A stretch of 64,000 nt of DNA from Lota lota (GCA_026745465.1 JACYXH010000522.1:139501-203500), one strand, 5' to 3'. Counted from the first letter of the stretch, positions 1 through 42,075 are shown. Translations and numbers: made by a program. The notes: generated from the sequence alone by a model not told the origin.

Positions 1-321
1 TACATCTGGAATTATAGAGGACAACAAACGTCTGGAGTATAGCATGCATCTGAACTACTGCATGAACGTTGCATGTGTGTGAATTTAAACGTGTGTGTGT
101 GTGTGTGTTTGTCACTGCATATGTGTGTGTGTGATTTTGTGTGTTTGTGTGGGTGATCGTGTTATTCCTTGCATGTGTGTTTGGGTGGTTGTGTGCTTCC
201 GTGTGTGTGTGCGTGTGTGTGCGTGTGTGGGGGTGGTTCCTTGTATGTGTGTGTGTGTATATTAGAGTGTGTCCTAGTAGTTGTTAATGTCTATAACAGT
301 TGGTCCTCTTTGTGGCTCCAG

Positions 322-16908
<16,587 letters not shown>

Positions 16909-16934
16909 AGACACAGAGGGGTGTTCAGGCACCT

Positions 16935-16962
16935 CCCCCCCCCCCCCCCCCCCCCCCCCCCC
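16935..16962 (+). repeat. Poly(C) tract, 28 bases, in 3'UTR
   Basis: Homopolymer C 26 bases downstream of the col27a1 stop codon, followed by further C-rich cactcaccaccccccc. Confidence 0.95.
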
Positions 16963-18661
16963 ACTCACCACCCCCCCACTCACCACCAACAAACAGAGCA
17001 TCTACAGCATGGAGATCAGACCAATAAGTGGACAACATGGGGAAGCCTGTCCTCCAGTTGTGATCTTGTGTGGACGCCACTATTCATTTCCTCTTCCTTT
17101 ATCAGAGATCGCGTTTCTGCAATTATTTTTTTCTTCCACACGGTCAACGACATATCTTTTCAATATTGTTTACAGAGATGTTTATCTTGGATTGAATAAT
17201 TTAAAATGCTTGTTTTTGTTTGTTTGTTGTATTTTATATATAATGGACTCTCCCTCCCTATTTGACATGTGTATGCTGTCCCGCTCCTCTGCTATAACAA
17301 TCCCTATGTATATAACGTTCAGACTGCCCCAGCTGACTGCCGTATATATCACATGCAGTAGGGTCGGTCTGTTAACAACGTGTTCCACGCACTGCAAATA
17401 TTCCTCCTCTGGCCACCCTTGATAAGGCCGGTGGCGAGGTCATAACGAGCGCTCCTCTGTCCCAGGGTGACTTGAACACCACAGCAAAGTGTTCAAACTG
17501 TCCGCGTCGGTTTGTTTTGTTCCAAGGTGCTAAGAAACGGGCCATTTTTAACGTATACATAATACTTGAAATTGTCCACCGTATCCCGTTGTGGATCAAC
17601 TCCCTACGCTGTCCTATACTAGGCTATATTCTGATCCTGTTTAGCATTGTATTTCACGTATTGCTTCTTTTTTTCCCATAATTGTATATTCTCCTCGTCT
17701 CAGGTATGCTACTTAATATAATACACACGTTAACACTGACGCCTCTGTGCACTCAACACAAGTTTATTCGGTCTCATAAATCATCAACCACAAAAGCTGT
17801 CCAACCCGGTAAAACTCCTCCACATTTTACTAGTTCTCTTGTAAAGTTTGCGAGTTCACTTGTAAAATGTGCACATGAAATCCTAAAACGTTAAAGGTTA
17901 TTCTTGTGTTGAGTGAAACAACTTTAAAAAGGGTCCTGTTTTACTTATGATAAACTGGTAGGCTTGTCTATCGTATCAAACATCTGGGTGGACCCTCCCA
18001 TTTGGGATCTCACTGAAGATGGAAAATATTGAAATGAATTGCAATGGCGGATAAACATCACACCTGTTCCTTTTGAATTATCATAGGTAAACTAGTATTA
18101 CTAAGCAGAAATACCAGATATATACTTTTTTTTGCCAATCCCAAACGGCACCTGTTATTGGTCAGCTCAGTTAACAGACTCCAGAGGACAAGGCAGCAGA
18201 GATGGTTCGAGGGAAGCAAGCAGGAGAGTTTAATTTAAAAGGATAACCGTTTTTATCCTTCCATACCAAAATCATTTTGTATAAATTAATGATAAAAATT
18301 GTTGAACACGCAAGCCACGTTCCTACATCACCCCTCTAAATACTGGACCATGTTTTGCTTCAGTTGTTGCAAACGGCTGAACGAGACGGGCTTGGCAATT
18401 CTGGTCGTTCCACACCTGTGGTGCCATGGTGCTAAAAAAAACGTTACAGTTTTAAATGGTTGGTTCTTCATTTATTATTTTTCTTTGTATTTGTCTTTTT
18501 TATATATATATCAGCATATGATTGCCTTAGCTGGCTGAGACTGATCATTGGTACTTAATACTGACCCCTCTCGTGTTTGTATAGATCATTAGACAGTGAA
18601 GTGAATTCATGCTGGACATTTGTCTTGTCATTAAATACAAACAAAATACACTAAACGGTTG

Positions 18662-18667
18662 AATAAA
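18662..18667 (+). terminator. Candidate col27a1 polyadenylation signal
   Basis: Canonical aataaa (ttgaataaaaac) about 150 bp ahead of the man1b1 promoter elements. Confidence 0.4.
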
Positions 18668-18808
18668 AACATTTCGATCTCTATCCTGCTTTCCTGATTT
18701 AATATTGATTAAATATACGTAGATTATGTATGGAATAGTCTTTATACTATTATAATAAGTATAATATAGGCCTATGTTTGATCCGCGGGCTTCATAGAAA
18801 GCATTGAA

Positions 18809-18829
18809 CACGTGGTCAGGTCACGTGAC
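18809..18829 (+). promoter_or_regulatory. Paired E-boxes with a CLEAR-type palindrome, man1b1 promoter
   Basis: cacgtg at 18,809-18,814 and the 10-bp palindrome gtcacgtgac at 18,820-18,829, which equals the consensus bound by TFEB/TFE3 and also by USF. An ETS-like cacttcctg follows at 18,856. No TATA box seen. The man1b1 5'UTR exon lies 200-300 bp downstream. Confidence 0.6.
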
Positions 18830-18899
18830 AAGTCGAGTCTTCACCAGCGAGCTGTCACTTCCTGTTCAATTCTGCCCATCTTTCATCCGTGGAACGACT

Positions 18900-19129
18900 G
18901 TATTGACCATGTGACGCCTTGATTAAGTAGAATTACATCTGAAGTTACATAGCAACCTCAGGATAGTCCGGCGCTTGGTCTACATGTTGTTGTTGTTGTT
19001 GTTTTTCTTCCATGACTGAAGACCGGGTTTGTGTTGGATATAAGTCGCAGAGAATGCTAGCTGGCTTCTGCTAACAGCTGTTTAGCGGCTGGGTGTTGAT
19101 ATCATGAAGGAAACCACAGGGACTGAAAG
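18900..19129 (+). other. man1b1 untranslated first exon (5' end uncertain)
   Basis: Inferred from a good donor (gaaag then gtgagg at 19,130), the promoter motifs upstream and the acceptor at 19,441. It contains ATG at 19,104, opening a 13-codon uORF that crosses the splice junction and stops at 19,455-19,457, in frame with and six codons ahead of the main start. Confidence 0.5.
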
Positions 19130-19475
19130 GTGAGGGAGCGCGCAATTAATAATAACTTAAGTAGAACGTAAAATAGACCCAATATTTCAGTGTTGTGTTC
19201 AATGCTTGTTGGCAGAATTCTCCCTACTTGCAGGTGTAAATCATAGAGTTGATCCACTGACGAGGTCTTTATGTTAATATACTCTGATTTGGTTCAGTAG
19301 TTATCCCACCCTGACAAGAATCGAAAGCTGAACGAATAGGGATTCAAGGTAAACATGTCGTTCAAACCCATCGACTCAAGTTGTTAACAACTAGAGGCAC
19401 ACAACTCCGAAGTCAGTTTATTTTTATTTTATTTTTTTCAGCTTGTATGACGTCTGAGCGCCCCCCACTCCAGAG

Positions 19476-31134
<11,659 letters not shown>

Positions 31135-31152
31135 CCCCCCCCCCCCCCCCCC
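31135..31152 (+). repeat. Poly(C) tract, 18 bases, directly after the man1b1 stop
   Basis: C run starts at the first base after the TAA. Confidence 0.95.
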
Positions 31153-31209
31153 GCCCCTCCCCCGCTAGAAGCGCTACCCAGGGGAGGTGTGGAACAAAAA
31201 GCTGTTCAC

Positions 31210-31215
31210 AATAAA
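31210..31215 (+). terminator. man1b1 polyadenylation signal
   Basis: Canonical aataaa in ttcacaataaaagtcc, 76 bp after the stop. A very short 3'UTR; further aataaa hexamers occur near 32,025 and 32,155. Confidence 0.6.
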
Positions 31216-32318
31216 AGTCCTCTCACTTGGAGAATGGCTCGGGGGTGGAGGAGTGACGTGTCAAAGCAGGGAAACGATGTTCGTCTCAGAATGACGGGCT
31301 CTTATTTTGAAGGAGTTTTTTCTCCCACGGAAGAGTATTCAACATGGAGCTGGTCTCTTGAGCCTTTTGGTTTTTTTTGGGGGGGGGGGCTGCATATATT
31401 TATTGTTTGCATTGGATTGTTTTATTAGTCATTTTGCCAAGAAACAAGGTCATAAATAATGGCAATTGCCTGTCGTGAGTTGCCGGAGCCCAAAGTGATG
31501 TAAAAACATTGAATTCATTTTGTCTGACAAGCAGCAAGATAAAATGATTATTTGATGCCAAGGGAAGAAACTAAATGTTATCATTTAGGAAGATACAAGC
31601 AGAAATTGTCGGTAAACAATTAGTTTACAGTTAGTATTGCAAGTCAAAACACCATTGATTATCAAAATGATGATCTATTTTTGAACCCATTGTTTCTGCC
31701 GTTAGTTTCATTGCACAGGCTTGACTAACTTGTTGGGTAGCTGCTAGCAGGAAGTAGCGTCGCCGCGGAAACCCACTTCTGATGCAATCAACAGAGATTT
31801 TAGGTGGGAATATTTTTGCTGGAGAAAGTAACTTGTCTTTCACTGGAAATGCTTTGCAACATGGACTCTCTTCTCTCCTGAACCCTCAGGCCATGATTAG
31901 CATAGCATCCTCATTAGCGCTGATTAATTGAGTAACTGAATGATAACTTCACGTGTGCGCCACAGATAACAGTTGCACATATATATAGTCTAGTGGGTGT
32001 GCATTTATTTGCCATGGGTTGCTGAATAAAAGAGCAAAGTGCCTGAACAGACAAAGAAAGCTCAACCTGCAGATCTGTTCCACTTCCAGCCAAACGGAAC
32101 CGGGTTCAATGCTCAGTCTCTTAACATTTAAATGAAACCACTAGAAGTCGATTTGAATAAAAGAGTAGATTACATTTTAAATAGTAAATATCTCTCGCGT
32201 TTTGGTTTTTACTTCAGACGTTGAAGGTTCAAACCATGCCCTATTTTAATTTGATTTCAGAATACCTTTTCGATAACCGGACAAAGTTAAACATCCATTA
32301 ATGTAAACGCACAAGGGA

Positions 32319-32467
<149 letters not shown>

Positions 32468-33553
32468 CATGGTTTCATCATGGTGACTTGAAAAGGGGAA
32501 CCAAGCCAAACGTGACAAAGCCTTTTTTACTAATTTAAATATCCTGTTAAGTGTTTTCATTATTTGTTTTTCAGTGCAATGTGGCTGAAATCCATTGGCT
32601 GACATTCTGGATGATGTTTATTCCTTTAATTGAACAGTTCCAGGGGAGAATGAATGAAAAAAGAAATCTATATTAAAAAAGGCTTAATATAATGAGAAGT
32701 TCAAGCCAATGAAATGATGAAGGAAACGCAATAATCACAAAGGTCACGCAATAATCACAAAGGTCAAGTCGTAATCGCTGGGATGCGGGCTTACAGTGGT
32801 GGGACTGGTTTGATTCCCAGACAGAATTAAAACATCACACCAGTGGAAAAATATTTTTCAGATGAGAAATGCGTGAGACATTGCACTGACTTACTAATTA
32901 AATGAAAGTAAATTAATAGAATAATAGAATACCAGATGATGTGTGGGTGGTTGGAGAAAGGCCTTTGTTCCAGTGCGTTGCGTGAATGTGAAATCTTAAG
33001 ACTTAAAACAGACTTACCTTTGTTTGCTGTTTCTACCGCCAGTTGGATAACCACGAGCTCACTGGGATTTTTAAAAAGGAAACAAAGTTTGCACTTTGAA
33101 ATGGATTAGTTAACGTGGTATGGCCCACATAGGTACAATTCTCCCTCTATGTACATCACCTGTCCCTTTTAAAGAGTTATGATTTCCCATGGTGCACTAC
33201 TAAATACATGAAGGCAATATATGTTCTAATATAGGGATGAAATGATTTATATTATCTGGTGAAATTGTATATAATGATAAATAGGGGGGTGAATATAGGT
33301 ATCTTTTGATTTGTTTTGAATTAGCTCATTTTGTCAAGTTGTATGTAAATACTCATGTCATATTCAACATGTGTGTGTCCACTCTTACATGCTTCTAGAT
33401 GTGCCATGATGTTGAAATGCTGTTCAAATCAACCGTGTCGATAATTCTACTTAAATCAATGCCATCTTTCTTCAACCTGGTTTGGCTTATTCTGGTTTGT
33501 TCTGAGAATTCCTTATAGAAACGACCAACTGCCCTTTGTTGTGATGGTTGGTT

Positions 33554-33591
33554 TAAGCTCCGCCTCCTGGGGGGGGGGGGGGGGGGGGGGG
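33554..33591 (+). repeat. Poly(G) tract
   Basis: More than 20 G residues following ctcctg. Exact ends approximate. Confidence 0.85.
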
Positions 33592-33675
33592 CGTGAGCTG
33601 AAACCCATGTTCATTTAAACATACCAATGAGAGGATAAAGAAAGGAAATGTCAGTTTGCACTCATGTTCTACTGT

Positions 33676-33712
33676 ACTTTGGATAAAAGCGTCTGCTAAA
33701 TGACTAAATGTG
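33676..33712 (+). repeat. Fish SINE/L2-type 3' tail
   Basis: ttggataaaagcgtctgcta followed by aatgactaaatgtga, the least degraded copy of this tail in the window. Confidence 0.7.
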
Positions 33713-34276
33713 AATTATTTCTGTGCAAGTGAATTGACAGTGAATTAAATCCCTGTCAAGGAGTAAATTGCGGGTTGAAAGTACTTTGAATGGGTCACTT
33801 TAAGTGTGCATGTGGGTGTGTGAAAAGTTATATACAGTGCCTTGTCACACACAAGGACACTCTACAAGGACAGATAAAAAAAAACTGCCATACTTGTGCG
33901 TATGCGCCTCAGCATTTCTTTGTGTACGAGACGGCGGGTTCACATGTGAAGAATTCATTAATTGCTGAATCTTATCCAGCCTGTTTGCTAATGAGTCATT
34001 CTGTCAGCTTCATCTCCCCAGACATCCTCTACCAATTAACCACGAGGCAGCCTCCTCTGCACCGGAGAGCTGCAGTCGGGCTGAGTCACCGATACAGACT
34101 AGTCTGCTGGGCTAACTGGTGGTCGGCCTGCGGGGCCCTTGGAGATTGTGATTATGATGAAGGTACTGTATTAATAAACTAGACCTGATCATGACCGGCG
34201 TCTCTGGGCATAATGCCAGCCCCTCTTTGAGTCTCATGAAAGGAGAACCCGTTCTGAGCAGATCTTTATTTCTTGT

Positions 34277-34430
34277 TTAAATGGCCCCTGTTCTACCACC
34301 AGGTGTTAAGGTGATTGTTCGTTACAAGCCATTTCAAAATCAATCCACCTCACAAAGGGGAGTTAATGGTCTATCCATCATACCTCTTGTGACATTCCAC
34401 TTGTGGTGTCACAAGAGTCTCCTGGCAGAT
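34277..34430 (+). repeat. Dispersed repeat, copy B
   Basis: Contains ccaccaggtgttaagg, ccatttcaaaatc and cttgtgacattcc; related in reverse orientation to the repeat at 2428-2543. Confidence 0.6.
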
Positions 34431-34826
34431 TTGGAAATGAGGAAATCCACACCATGTCTTTTACTGACTGCTCATATGTTCTGAAACGGCATCATGGACC
34501 CTCCCATCCCCACTGATAGAACAGTGGTGTTTGATTGACAGGTGAGCTAGACCAATATGGAGAGTTTGTCTTGGCAAATGTAAACACGTTTACCTTGGTG
34601 AACACCAGGGGGCAGTAAAATAAATAGTTGATGCCAATCGCTGATATGAAGTCATATCTAAAACGTGAAGGTCGTCTACTTTCTCACTCTGAATATTTAC
34701 TTATCAGAAGTAATTTAACAAATGTATTCACTAGCGAGGTTCGTGTGCGCATGTTTATGTGTCTTCATTTACATCCATGCGTTGCAGGATCATATTATAT
34801 TAATATTACTTGGAACATCTACATTT

Positions 34827-34941
<115 letters not shown>

Positions 34942-35239
34942 ACGTATTTAAAAAAAGAATTGGTCATGGTTTGATCCACAGTGTCAGAAACCCACAGTGT
35001 CAGAATAAGGCTCATCAAACCCTCCTAATGCACCCATGAAATGTTCTCATCCCGCACAGTCAATACAAATATCAGGGTCCTTGAAGTGCCTCTGGCTGTG
35101 GAGAATATACAGACACACCAAACAAGCCTGAATATTACAAAGAATACATACTTTTTTTATTTCCAATCGTTTGCAACATATAATTACATCATTATCATCT
35201 GTACAAAGCTGTCCTTTTGTCTTAATTAATCACAGGCTA

Positions 35240-35515
35240 CTTAACATGGTATGAATGTGTCATGTTATGTTATGAATGTGTTATTGTATGAATGGGAGGC
35301 CATGTTATGTGTTTGTTATATATGTGACATGTTGTTGATGTGATGGGATGTTATGAATGAGGTGTAATGAATGTGATATTCATATAACAGTATGGGTGTG
35401 TTATGTTGTTATGTTATGAATGATTCATGTTATGTTATGAATGTATCATGTTATGTTATGACTGTGCTGTAGGAATGTTATGAATGTGTCATGTTATGTT
35501 ATATGAAAGTGGTGT
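35240..35515. repeat. Degenerate tgttatgaatgtg repeats
   Basis: Many imperfect copies of atgttatgttatgaatgtg-type sequence, a decayed minisatellite. Confidence 0.8.
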
Positions 35516-36439
35516 TTTATCAGAACCCTTATAGTGAAGACTGTTCCTACTACTAAACTTTAATTTTACTGTATAATGCGAGGAGATAAGTAGACACATG
35601 GAACATCACACACTCTGAACAATCTCATCCCACCAGCGTCTCAGAGCTACAGAAGGTAAAGTCATTAAAAATTCAACTAAGCTAAGATAACCCCAAACGC
35701 AATACCATAGGAGAGATAACGTCAATGGAATTCAATGATTGTGTATCCTAGGCTGTACTTTATACATTGCGTATGTAGTTGTTTTTGTCTGTACAGGATA
35801 TACTTCTGTGCAAATAAATTGCGATAAATATTGAAATAACATTACAACAGCACATAGCAGACGTCTACGGATGCGTACTGAAGTACCTCGTGAACAAGTA
35901 ACCCATAAATACACATACCCAAAACCCAAGTCACGTCTATCCGTCCAAGTAGAAACGTGGTGTGAAACTGCGATGTTTTGGTGTCGCTCTGTGATCCGTT
36001 GAGTCTCTATGGAAGAGAACGAACGGACAGGAGCTAAAAGGCGGACGAAACCGATCTTCATTTGGGTTTTAAAAGGTGTGTACATTTGGTTGTACGTTTT
36101 ATGACCTCACCTCGCTGTGAAAGAAACGGCACACATACATATATCACATGGGATTACACACATTCTTCCCTTCTCTCCTTTTGCATGCATGCTGTTTGTT
36201 TCAGAGTTATCTGCTCAAGCATATGGTGTGCATCGTGTCCTGACCTATGGGAGCTGCTTAATAGAACTAAAGCGTTATCTGCTGTTCCACTATAGCGGCT
36301 CAGGATTAAGTACCTACTTAAGAGCAGTACTTGAGATAAGAGATGGCGTCTTTCCAGTCGCTTGGGTCTCTCCACACTTTTTATGCTGAGTTTCACTGGG
36401 GGACTTTCTGAAACAAACCAGAGACACGTTTAGATTGAT

Positions 36440-36575
36440 TTGCTCAGCGGTCGCTTTTATCCAGAGCGACTTCAGTGAGATTGGAAAAAGGAATCGGCAC
36501 AGCCCGATACTGCCCATTTTAAGGAACAACGTTGCAGGGATAGGTTTGAACCTCAACCAGGAACAGGATTCAGAG
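36440..36575 (-). repeat. SINE fragment
   Basis: gcttttatccagagcgactt (reverse strand of the fish SINE tail), then ggtttgaacctcaacc (reversed B box). Confidence 0.6.
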
Positions 36576-36784
36576 GGTGGGCTTTTGTATGTTTGTGTGT
36601 CGAGTACCAATAGAAACAACGGAATCACAGACATACAAACGGCAAAATACAATGTTGACATATGTTGTGTCATGAGTTTATTTGTTCTAACCAGCAGTCC
36701 TTTCCATTCAATATATCACCCCTTCAATCATCCCCCCCATAATGATGTGGATTCAAGGCCTTCTCAATAAGGTCCCTGATGCCA

Positions 36785-37365
36785 GCAGAACTCTTCTATT
36801 ACCTTCCCTCATCTCACCTCCTCTCTCCTCACCACTTCTCTCCTTACCTCACCCCACCTCCTCTCACCTCTCCTTACCTCACCCCACCTCCTCTCACCTC
36901 CTCTCTCCTTACCTCACCCCACCTCCTCTCACCTCTCCTTACCTCACCCACCTCCTCTCACCTCCTCTCTCCTTACCTCACCCCACCTCCTCTCATCTCT
37001 CCTCACCTCCTCTCTCCTTACCTCACCCCACCTCCTCTCACCTCTCCTCACCTCCTCTCTCCTTACCTCACCCAGCCTCCTCTCACCTCTTTTCACCTCC
37101 TCTCTCCTTACCTCACCCAACCTCCTCTCACCTCACCTCCTCTCCTTACCTCACCCCACCTCCTCTCACCTCCTCTCCTCGCTCATCACTTCCTCTCTCT
37201 TAACCTCCCTTTCTCACGCCTAACCTCATATCACCTCTTTCCTTTCACCTCCCCTCCTCTTCTCTCTTTACCCCCCTTAACCTCACCCCCCCCCCCTTCC
37301 GTCGTCGCATCCTCTCACCTCAAATTACCTCCTCTCACCTCACCTCCTCTCCCCCACCCCCACGG
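36785..37365 (+). repeat. Pyrimidine minisatellite array
   Basis: Roughly 580 bp of ccttacctcaccccacctcc and tctcacctcctctct units in variable higher-order arrangement. Long Ser/Leu/Pro/His open frames across it (up to 271 codons) are repeat artefacts. Confidence 0.9.
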
Positions 37366-37870
37366 CTCCCCTCACATTGACTCTGTCAGCATGGTGCGTG
37401 GTCACAGGGCATCACCGTGGGACATCCAGGGGGACAGACGGCTCCAGGGAGCAGGGGAGGTTAATGTGCCCAGGAACGAGGTTCATACTCTGGGCAGTCT
37501 GGCTCACGCTCTCCATGTTCATCTGACATACAGTCGGCGCAACATCCTCACTTCTGCGGACTCTGAGGACACTCTCCAGCCTCGGTCTCTCTGATTAACT
37601 TAAGCGTTAGACCTAGAGTTTGAGAACCCCTGCTTCTGAGGAGTTAACAGAATGGCTAGCCGTAAGCTACAACCGTAGCTTGGGGCTAGTCTTTCTACTA
37701 ATTAGCCATGAGCGTAGCTGGTGGCTAGTCTCATGTCTCATCACACACAAAGGTGTTCCAGCTTCTTGTTTCGATATTACAAGCTCAGCCAAAGAAAGAC
37801 CTCAGCCATTTTGAAGTAGCCTGTGCTTTACAGTGACCCCAAAAAAAGATTGTTTATAATTAATGCGAGC

Positions 37871-37872
<2 letters not shown>

Positions 37873-37921
<49 letters not shown>
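37873..37921 (+). repeat. (GT)24 microsatellite
   Basis: Pure run, intergenic. Confidence 0.97.
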
Positions 37922-37924
<3 letters not shown>

Positions 37925-38879
37925 GTTTCTGTGTGTCAACTGCCTTCATTTAAGACATCTTTGGCTCCCGTTAACGGTAGCTTTAGTTCTGACTGTTTGT
38001 CCCATCAAATAATCCATCGCTGGCAATTTAATCCTATTTAAATAAGCAGATCAATATAGACGCAGATTAAGGAGCTTTGTTAAGAAATTGGCCAAGGAAA
38101 ACATAGACCCCAAGCTAGGCAGGTTTTCGGTTATTAAATGTCAAACCAGACAGATTCTGACGGTTTTAAAAACAAAAAACATGGCAACATTTATACATTT
38201 TGTTGCAATGACAGTAGGATCATCACAAATCCTTGCAAATGTTGTTGATAGTTTATACATTTGTAACGGAGTAAGCAATGTACTTTATTCTCAAATTTGC
38301 ACATTCTTGGCTAGGTATCCGCTCTTAAAATGTAAATTGCATCAGCTTGCCCTTCTATGAAAGTGTTCCCTGCGGAGTCCGTCTACGGTTTTCTCTTGAA
38401 TTAACATTTAAGCGATGCCCGACGAGAATCGCTTAAATGTAGCGATTCCCAGATACTAAATATATAGCCCAGATACAAAATTCAATGCCTTCTTTCTTTA
38501 TATCACTGAGATTTGCTTAGAGAAAGTTAAGGCCACGTTTGAGCAGCTAGCAGCATGCTAAGTATTCAGGCGGTTCAACCAGAAACTTGTCACTTCTGAT
38601 TTATGTACTGTTTATTTTCAGCTTGGAAGCTCATATTAGGTATTGGGTAATTTGCTTGCAAACAAATTGAATCCAAACCTGTACTTTTGCTGAAACATAT
38701 CTAGCTAAACTGACTTTAGCTAGATAGGTTTCAAGTTGGCAGGCATAAGGTTTTTACAAATCGTAGCGCACTTTGGGCCTTTGTAAGGTAAACAATAGTT
38801 CACTATCAATATAAATCAAATCCTAAACAATTGATTATTCATATATATCCCACACAGTTTTTGGAGATGAATTCTGTAA

Positions 38880-38937
38880 CACAATAAAAGTCCCCAATAT
38901 ATATATATATATATAGATGCAGGGGACTTTTATTGTG
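38880..38937. repeat. Short inverted repeat around (AT)n
   Basis: cacaataaaagtcccc at 38,880-38,895 is the exact reverse complement of 38,922-38,937, with an AT dinucleotide loop. It places an aataaa signal on both strands. Confidence 0.9.
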
Positions 38938-39237
38938 ACACACCAATCATCCCCCTCCATTCCGTCTTGGAATTGATCCCCCTGTAAGGGAAGCCTTGAG
39001 GGAGTGATTAGTAGATACTACTGAGGGAAATCTGTCTTCTCCTAATGAACACTAAGTACACACACAGGTTGTGCCCAGCAGGACTGTGCTGTGTCAGGGG
39101 TTTATAGTAATGGGATATTTGATGGAATAATAAACAGTGTGTTGAACCTGTGGGGAACCACACCACACATCTGTCTGTTTTAACTTTATACACGTCCGTC
39201 ACCATGGCTATCTGCTTTAGCGGCATATTATACAGCC

Positions 39238-39337
<100 letters not shown>

Positions 39338-41172
39338 TCACATGCACACGCAAAGATAAAAGTTTGTTTCCAATTTAAACACGGTGACTGCAGTCATGTG
39401 TTAATTGCGCTGCAGCACCCAGAAAGAATGAGGTGTAGCATCTGTGGCTGGAACTGCATCAGCCAGCGTTCTTCTGAAAGCCAAGTGATGTTGCGGGGAA
39501 ACTCCTGATAACAGCCAGCACCATTAGATGAGTGGCCACCGCCAACGGAGGAGGACACCCATTTAATTGTTTCTCTGTTAGCCGCATATACATAACTTTT
39601 TTCTATAGCTCCATTTTCTCTTTCCTCTTTCGTTCTCCATATCTCTTGCTTCTGCCCACCCTCTCTTACTGTTTCGCTGGCCCTGTTATCTCTGTTGCAC
39701 CTGTCTCTCCCTCGGTCTCTCTCTCTCTCTGAGCTGGCCTTGTGCTGTTGACTGTTATGAACATCCCTCCTCTCACTTATGAACTCTTAATTGCTGTCAT
39801 TCATCATTTACACGGGTGTGCACATGCGCCCACGCATGCACACACACTCAAACAAAGACACACAGGAAAGTTGTTACAAAAAAAGGAGTCACTTTGACGT
39901 TTTTCCTATCAAACCATTTGCCAATTAGTTGGCATTTCCTTCACCTCTTATCTGGTTGTTTGTGTTGTTTCTTATTTCTTTGTTTTTGGGCTTTTCTTTT
40001 CATTTGTTTTGAAGACGGTCAGCAAGGTCGTCAAATGAAAACGTGCTTACGTTTCACCGGCTGCAGTGCTCTGGTCTAGCGGCTCCAGTGCCGTTTGATT
40101 AACCCAACATTAACTAACATTTGTTTTGGGTGGGGTTTGGCTGCAGTTGTGTAGCGCTGCCCATGTGTCTCCTCCATGGAGACAGAATCCTAGAGGGCTC
40201 AGGTGCTGCTCGTCCTATTCACTAATCACCAATATCATTCCCTCTAATTGGATAATTACCTCAAGGTCACTGGACCGTTCATAACTTAACGACTTTGACA
40301 GTTTCCCTCTAGTGGCCGTGGAAGATTCCAGAATGCCCAAGATGCGGAGACATGTGTTGTTCTATTATCTTTTCAATGCATTCATTTCTGATTGTTATCA
40401 TATTCCGCACGTCGCTAGCTTAAACGTATGTTTAATTTGAGAGGTTCTGTTCCAAAACCACAGGGTCCATTTAGGAACACGCAGATAGTGTGTGGCCGAC
40501 ATTTCTGGGCTGCGGTCTCCGGGTCTGAGCTTCAGATTGCCTTTTGGCTTTCGACTGCTTCCTTAAAAGGCTGTAAAACTAAGAGTGTATTCCAAGGGAG
40601 CCAGCGAACCCAGCTAGCCAGCAAAATGCTCCATTTAATCCAGAGAGAAGATAGGAATAGCATTAGAATCTCGTGCTCGTGGACACACATCTGTGGATGC
40701 TCATTAGGATAGGAAAGAAAACCAGCTACGATGCTAACAACCTTATTTTCCCCTTCTAAACACTTTTAACACAGCTTGACATGGAGCTAGAGGTGTCTTT
40801 TCAGCTGCCGTAGCAGCAGTAGACATTCAGACGGTGAGGAGTTGTGGAGGAAATCATGTGGGTGTGAGCAGAAAATAATTGGGCTTTGATTGAAGTTTCT
40901 GTCTTCATTTAATCGTCGTTTGTTCCTAATCTAAATCAGAATTTTGTCTGGTTATCTACTTAACCAAGAGGGTTGGATGGCCTTCAAACCTTCAAAAACA
41001 GCAAATCTTCCTGTCATTTACTATTTGGATTCTAGAGCAGCCGTTTTCCAACTGTGGGTTCGGACCCAATAGGCCATTAGTTCCTCCAAAATGTATGCCG
41101 ACATTAGCCTGAGAACCCAATGAATCTGCAAGCTCATGTTTTATTTGCTTTGGCATATGCTTCTGGATCAAA

Positions 41173-41284
41173 CCCACCCCATATTAGATAAACGGTTGTG
41201 ATTGGCCCATCCTGTGCCAGGTCTGCTGGAGATCTGACTGAACGGGATGGGCCAATCACAACCGTTTATCTAATATGGGGTGGG
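41173..41284. repeat. Perfect inverted repeat, 40-bp arms, 32-bp loop
   Basis: Arm 41,173-41,212 (cccaccccatattagataaa onward) is the exact reverse complement of 41,245-41,284. Possible MITE or foldback element; intergenic, about 0.8 kb before the whrn promoter. Confidence 0.95.
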
Positions 41285-42075
41285 GTTGATTCGATGACTG
41301 TACAGAGGAACACCATTTGGGAGAGCCATTGAGGCATTTTCATACCATTCAAGATGGCTGCAGCTGATTGGTTGTAGGTCCATCCAATTGCGTCAAATGG
41401 AGGTATTTTGGTCTATGCCCATTGAATGATGAGATGTACTTTCTGTGTATCTCTGAGATGTAACTTTGTATGCACTTGCGTGCATTCCACTAGTACTACT
41501 AAAAAGTACTACCATTCTTGTCCTTCTGATTCCAGCTTTTTTTTCAAGAAACTACTTTTTCAAGAAACTAGCTCGTGCAGTGCTTTATATTTGTCGATGT
41601 TACTCCGATTTTGATCATATGAGTTAATGTCTCTCTGACTCACATGTAAATCCCTGTGGATAAAAGTGACCTGCTAACTGACTGAATGTAAATATAATGT
41701 ATGTCTTGGTACAACAGATTGGTTTCCGCCTGGAGGCTGGTCTGCTGGCCTGTATGTATCCCTCTGCGTGAGACCACAGGGAGGGAACATCTCCGTATGC
41801 TATTCCCTGCTAACAGCCCCAGCATGTGCTGTGTGTTTACTGTTTGAACTTGCCTATATTTCTAAAGTGAGATGCTCAATTTGTCAACAACAGTACTGTA
41901 GAGGGACATTTGTATTCGTAGCCTATTAAGTCAGAGTAATTGGGCTAAATGGACATCTTGAGACCCATTATTTACCATGATTACGTGTAGCGATGTGCAA
42001 AACACAATGACTCTCGGACGCAAAATGCCCAATTAGACATTTTTGGTAACTTGGTCCCGAGGGCGCTTGTCCATG

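Larger units (their letters stand above)
16909..18690 (+). other. col27a1 3'UTR and flank
   Basis: No open gene. A 28-base C run (16,935-16,962) lies 26 bases after the stop. The best polyadenylation signal is aataaa at 18,662-18,667, giving a UTR of about 1.8 kb; the exact end cannot be fixed from sequence. The interval is otherwise AT-rich unique sequence. Confidence 0.55.

Noticed and set aside
36779-37594. 271-residue Ser/Leu/Pro-rich frame on the + strand
   Set aside because: Covers a pyrimidine minisatellite array; composition is explained by the repeat.
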